From Sphingopyxis sp. QXT-31 (lineage in GTDB: Bacteria > Pseudomonadota > Alphaproteobacteria > Sphingomonadales > Sphingomonadaceae), in assembly GCF_001984035.1 (NCBI RefSeq), contig NZ_CP019449.1, forward strand, positions 4,221,027 to 4,285,026: 64,000 nucleotides of DNA. The letters are read 5' to 3'. The position numbers were made by a program, and so were the translations under genes. The notes beneath the pieces are model-generated. The model ran no database searches and was not told where the DNA came from. It worked only from the letters and a program-made list of their open reading frames with translations. This document shows, piece after piece, positions 60,922-64,000 of this stretch. Positions within the stretch are counted from its first letter, which is position 1. Every line of letters begins with the position of its first letter.

Positions 60922-61097
60922 GCCTTCCCCCTTGATGGGGGAGGCAGCGAGACTTGGCAGCTTGCTGCCTAGTCGCAGCGGTGGGGGTGCGGTCTCGGCC
61001 TGAAGCCTTGGTCGAAGGACGCACCATCACCCCCATCCAACTTCGCCTAGCGCCAAAGGCGCAAGGCTGCGTGTCCTTCCCCCATCGAGGGGGAAGG
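60922..61097. repeat. Family B dispersed structured repeat, copy 7
   Basis: Nearly identical to the copy at 14496: outer arms CCCCCTTGATGGGGGAGG and CCTTCCCCCATCGAGGGGGA, inner hairpins GGCAGC-TT-GCTGCC and GCGCC-AAA-GGCGC. It lies between the SRAP gene and surE on the minus strand. Confidence 0.88.
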
Positions 61098-61105
61098 TTC
61101 TGGTT

Positions 61106-61873
61106 TTACTGCGCTCCGTACGCGCTCCGCAACGCCGCCAGCGACGCGTCGTGCGTCAGGTCGAGCTGGAGCGGGGTGACCGAGATATACTCGTCGTCGA
61201 TCGCCTCGAGGTCGCTGTCGTGGCCCAGGCTGTGCTCGATGCCGTGCAGCCCGAACCAGTAATAGCGATAGCCGCGCGGGTCGGTGCCCTCGACGATCGA
61301 CCCGCGGCCGTAATCGTGGAAACCCTGGCGCGTGACGCGAATGCCCTTCACCGCGTCGGCGGCTATCGCGGGGAAATTGACGTTCACGAGCGTGCGCGGC
61401 GGCATGTCCATGTCGAGGAGCGGGCGCAGCACCTTGGCGCCCCACGCCTCGGCGGCTTCGAAGGGCACGCTGTCGCCCATGCCTTCCTTGGCATAGACTT
61501 GGCTCAGCGCGATCGAGCGGATGCCCGCGAGCGCGCCCTCGATCGCGGCCGAGACGGTGCCCGAATAGGTGATGTCGTCGCCCAGGTTCGCGCCGCGGTT
61601 GACCCCCGAGAGGATCAGGTCGGGGTTTTCGGGCATCAGCTTGCCGATCGCCATCATTACCGAATCGGTCGGTGTGCCGGTGCACGACCAGCGCCGCTCG
61701 GCGTGCTGGCGGATGCGCACCGGGCGCGACAGGGTCAGCGAGTGGCCCGCGCCCGATTGCTCCTCGGCGGGGGCGCAGACCCAGATATCGTCGCTGAGCT
61801 GGCGCGCGATCGCTTCGAGGACCGCGAAGCCGGGGGCGTGATAGCCGTCGTCGTTGGTGAGGAGGATGCGCAT
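61106..61873 (-). CDS. surE: 5'-nucleotidase SurE
   Basis: Metal-dependent nucleotidase/survival protein of 255 residues. It starts MRILLTNDDGYHAPGF with the metal-binding DD pair; SGVNRGANLGDDITYSGTV and the serine/asparagine ligands are intact. Length is normal. It removes phosphate from nucleoside monophosphates and possibly short polyphosphate. It is downstream of serS; the usual surE-pcm-nlpD order is not kept, although an NlpD-like gene lies 0.9 kb away. Confidence 0.96.
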   Translation of the reverse strand: MRILLTNDDGYHAPGFAVLEAIARQLSDDIWVCAPAEEQSGAGHSLTLSRPVRIRQHAERRWSCTGTPTDSVMMAIGKLMPENPDLILSGVNRGANLGDDITYSGTVSAAIEGALAGIRSIALSQVYAKEGMGDSVPFEAAEAWGAKVLRPLLDMDMPPRTLVNVNFPAIAADAVKGIRVTRQGFHDYGRGSIVEGTDPRGYRYYWFGLHGIEHSLGHDSDLEAIDDEYISVTPLQLDLTHDASLAALRSAYGAQ

Positions 61874-61892
61874 TTTTTGTTCTTTCTCAATT

Positions 61893-61975
61893 CCGTTCGC
61901 ATCGAGCGAAGTCGAGATGCCCCTCGTTGCTGCGCAAGGGCGATGAGTGTCTCGACTTCGCTCGACACGAACGGG
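61893..61975. repeat. Family A dispersed palindromic repeat, copy 6
   Basis: Between serS and surE in the same transcript direction. Ends: CCGTTCGCATCGAGCGAAG and CTTCGCTCGACACGAACGGG. It is outside both reading frames but probably within the serS-surE mRNA. Confidence 0.9.
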
Positions 61976-62001
61976 AAAATAACGTCAGTCTAACCGCAAC
62001 C

Positions 62002-63276
62002 TCAGGGCACGAGCTTGGTGATCCCGCCCATGTAGGGCAGCAGCGCCTCCGGAATCGTGACACTCCCGTCGGCCTGCTGGTAATTCTCCAGGATCGCGAC
62101 AAGCGTACGCCCGACCGCGAGCCCCGAGCCGTTGAGCGTGTGCACGAACTCGTTGCCCTTGACGCCTTCCCTGCGGAAGCGCGTGTTCATACGCCGCGCC
62201 TGGAAATCGCCGCAGTTCGAGCAGCTCGAAATCTCGCGGTAGCTGTCCTGCCCGGGCAGCCAGACCTCGAGGTCGTAGGTCTTGCGCGCGGCGAACCCCA
62301 TGTCGCCCGCGCAGAGCAGCATCTTGCGATAGGGCAGGCCGAGCCCCTCGAGGATCAGTTCGGCGGCGCGCGTCTTGCGCTCGAGTTCGGCGTCGCTGTC
62401 CTCGGGCCGCACGATCGAGACGAGCTCGACCTTCCAGAACTGGTGCTGGCGGATGTAACCGCGCGTGTCGCGCCCCGCCGACCCCGCTTCGGAACGGAAG
62501 CAGGGGGTGAGCGCGGTCATGCGGACCGGTAGCTGGTCCTCGGGCAAAATCTCTTCGCGCACCGCGTTGGTCAGGCTCATCTCGGCGGTTGAGATCAGCC
62601 AGCGGCCGTCGGTGGTCTGGAACAGATCTTCGCGGAACTTCGGCAGCTGCGTCGTGCCGAACGCCGCCTCGTCGCGCACCAACAGCGGGGTCGCGCATTC
62701 GGTATAGCCCTGCTCGATCGTCTGGCGGTCGATCATATATTGGCCGAGCGCGCGTTCGAGGCGTGCCATCTGGCCCTTCAGGAAAGCGAAGCGCGCACCC
62801 GACATCTTCGCCGCGGTCTCGAAATCGAGGCCCAGCGCGGGCGCGAAATCGGCATGCTCCTGCGGCTTGAAATCGAAGCTGCGCGGCGTGCCCCAGCGGG
62901 CGATTTCGACATTGCCGTCCTCGTCCTCGCCATCGGGGACGTCGGCGGCGGGCAGGTTGGGCAGCGCGGCGAGCTTGTCGTGCAGCGCGGCGAGCTGCTC
63001 GCGTTCGGCTTCTTCCTGCGTGGGGAGCGCCGTCTTGAGGTCCGCGACCTCGGCCTTCAGCGCTTCGGCCCGATCCTTGTCGCCCTGCGCCATCGCCTGG
63101 CCGATCAGCTTCGACGCTTCGTTGCGGCGCGCGAGCGCGGCCTGCATTTCGGTCTGCAGCGCGCGCAGCGACGCGTCCATCGCCAGGATTTCGGCGGACA
63201 GGGGCGCGAGCCCGCGGCGGGCGAGGCCGGCGTCGAAGGCTTGCGGGTTTTCGCGGATCAGGCGGATATCGTGCAT
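62002..63276 (-). CDS. serS: Seryl-tRNA synthetase
   Basis: Class II synthetase of 424 residues charging tRNA-Ser and tRNA-Sec. The N-terminal 110 residues form the long coiled-coil arm ([18 protein letters not shown] at the start). The catalytic core has motif 2 [20 protein letters not shown] and motif 3 [19 protein letters not shown]. Length is normal. ATG at 63274-63276. Confidence 0.97.
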   Translation of the reverse strand: MHDIRLIRENPQAFDAGLARRGLAPLSAEILAMDASLRALQTEMQAALARRNEASKLIGQAMAQGDKDRAEALKAEVADLKTALPTQEEAEREQLAALHDKLAALPNLPAADVPDGEDEDGNVEIARWGTPRSFDFKPQEHADFAPALGLDFETAAKMSGARFAFLKGQMARLERALGQYMIDRQTIEQGYTECATPLLVRDEAAFGTTQLPKFREDLFQTTDGRWLISTAEMSLTNAVREEILPEDQLPVRMTALTPCFRSEAGSAGRDTRGYIRQHQFWKVELVSIVRPEDSDAELERKTRAAELILEGLGLPYRKMLLCAGDMGFAARKTYDLEVWLPGQDSYREISSCSNCGDFQARRMNTRFRREGVKGNEFVHTLNGSGLAVGRTLVAILENYQQADGSVTIPEALLPYMGGITKLVP

Positions 63277-63315
63277 GCGCGCGCTATGGCGTCGGCGCTG
63301 GCGCGGCGCAACCCT

Positions 63316-63463
63316 GATCCTCCCTGCGGCGAAGCCGTGGGGAGGGGGACCGCCGAAGGCGGTGGAGGGGCCGGAGCCCCAAAAACCGTCCGCTTGAGGC
63401 CGCTACCCCTCCACCATGCTTCGCATGGTCCCCCTCCCCATCGCTGCGCGACAGGGAGGATTA
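63316..63463. repeat. Family C dispersed structured repeat, copy 2
   Basis: About 148 bp with ends GATCCTCCC and GGGAGGATTA and inner hairpins ACCGCC-GAA-GGCGGT and ACCATGC-TTC-GCATGGT. It separates serS from the PEP-CTERM-like gene terminator. The 298-base gap 63277-63574 contains this repeat and the terminator only. Confidence 0.85.
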
Positions 63464-63502
63464 AGAACTTCCGCTCCCCACCCCAAAGCCGCCGTTCGGA
63501 CC

Positions 63503-63531
63503 AAAAAAAAAGGCCGCCCCGTGGGGCGGCC
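63503..63531 (-). terminator. Intrinsic terminator of the poly-serine protein gene
   Basis: Minus strand: GGCCGCCCC and GGGGCGGCC pair in a 9-bp stem, followed by nine U residues. It is about 44 bases past the stop codon. Confidence 0.92.
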
Positions 63532-63574
63532 CTCGAGAGGTGGCCGGCATAAAGCCAGCCGCCAGCGGATAGGC

Positions 63575-64000
63575 TTAAGCCGCGTCCTGGTCCTGGTCGT
63601 TGCGGTTGGCCGCGCGGCGGCGCGCGACGAGCGCGGCGGCGGCGGCGCCAAAGAGCAGGAGCATCGGCGGCGCGGGAACCGGCGTCGGGGTGCCCGACGA
63701 GGTGCCGCTGCTGCCGCCCGAGCTCGACGAGGACGAGGAGCTCGACGACGAGCTGCTGCTCGACGAGGACGACGAGCTGGTGCTGCCGGTCGAGCCGAAG
63801 CTGCTGGTGCCGCCGGTGGCGCCCGACGAGGTCGCGCCCGAAGAGGTGCTGCTGCTCGACGAGGAAGACGACGAGCTCGACGAGGACGAGCTGCTGCTAC
63901 CCGACCCGCCGCTCGACGACGAGCTGCCGCCCGAACCGCCCGAGCCGCCGTTCGAACCGTGCGACGATCCGCCCCAGCTCGAGCTGCCATGCGACGAACC
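63575..64000 (-). CDS. Poly-serine protein with PEP-CTERM-like sorting signal (5' end outside)
   Basis: The last 141 residues of a minus-strand gene that runs past the window edge; stop TAA at 63575-63577. The visible part begins with Gly/Ser/His-rich sequence (SSHGSSSWGGSSHG), continues into long runs of serine broken by G and T, and ends with TPTPVPAPPMLLLFGAAAAA-LVARRRAANRN. The PxP motif, membrane helix and basic cluster match the PEP-CTERM exosortase sorting signal, followed by an unusual NDQDQDAA tail. Probably a secreted surface or extracellular-matrix protein. Confidence 0.8.
   Translation of the reverse strand, partial: GSSHGSSSWGGSSHGSNGGSGGSGGSSSSSGGSGSSSSSSSSSSSSSSSSSTSSGATSSGATGGTSSFGSTGSTSSSSSSSSSSSSSSSSSSSSGGSSGTSSGTPTPVPAPPMLLLFGAAAAALVARRRAANRNDQDQDAA

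Overview
The window looks like chromosomal DNA of a high-GC alphaproteobacterium of the family Sphingomonadaceae. The gene families, the small DUF6356 and DUF3008 proteins, and the many dispersed GC-rich palindromic repeats are all reminiscent of Sphingopyxis; the genus is an inference. I see no rRNA, tRNA, CRISPR array, transposase, integrase or prophage. About 60 protein genes are packed tightly on both strands, and many start codons overlap the preceding stop.

Region by region. (1) 1-6400: the end of an extensin-like gene, then a complete minus-strand SUF iron-sulfur operon running sufR-sufB-(small secreted protein)-sufC-sufD-sufS-DUF59-sufA, with a promoter and a palindromic operator upstream of sufR. 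(2) 6400-7700: a candidate small RNA with a very strong terminator, a long repeat and an AraC-type regulator. (3) 7.7-18 kb: DUF885 lipoprotein, pyrD, gamma-glutamyltransferase, acyl-CoA ligase, a lipoprotein, glyoxalase II and a membrane diguanylate cyclase. (4) 17.8-21.9 kb: minus-strand genes for VOC/glyoxalase I, cupin, thioesterase, hydrolase, DUF6356, an XRE regulator with a membrane partner, and MerC. (5) 22-30.4 kb: thrS, phosphoesterase and TSUP exporter, then the ybbP-ybbA / tesA divergent cluster and a MOSC protein. (6) 30.6-38.4 kb: outer-membrane protein, rlmN, SDR/HxlR pair, UrcA, LysR and two unrecognised proteins. (7) 38.5-47.1 kb: dnaN, PQQ-type sugar dehydrogenase, argC, NlpC/P60, leucyl aminopeptidase, DUF3298 lipoprotein, YghA-like SDR and DUF3008. 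(8) 47.4-55.3 kb: c-type cytochrome lipoprotein, Baeyer-Villiger-type monooxygenase, a phosphate cluster (Pho box, Nudix-DUF47 fusion, PiT transporter) and a frameshifted DUF4403 gene. (9) 55.3-64 kb: rimO, hydrolase, DUF423, K+ channel, LysM-M23 peptidase, a degenerate SRAP protein, surE, serS, and the C-terminal end of a poly-serine PEP-CTERM-like surface protein cut by the window edge.

The most striking non-gene signal is three families of dispersed structured repeats. Family A (about 80 bp, six copies) carries an open frame. Two copies lie inside SUF genes, where they encode the first ~30 residues of SufS and the last ~30 residues of SufR in the same reading frame, much like Rickettsia palindromic elements. 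Family B (about 120-180 bp) shows compensatory changes in two internal hairpins, which points to selection on structure. Family C resembles B but carries GAA-loop hairpins. Other points worth a second look are the Nudix-DUF47 fusion behind a Pho box, the sRNA candidate, the SRAP homologue lacking its catalytic cysteine, and a near-perfect palindrome beside MerC that could be a Zur site.
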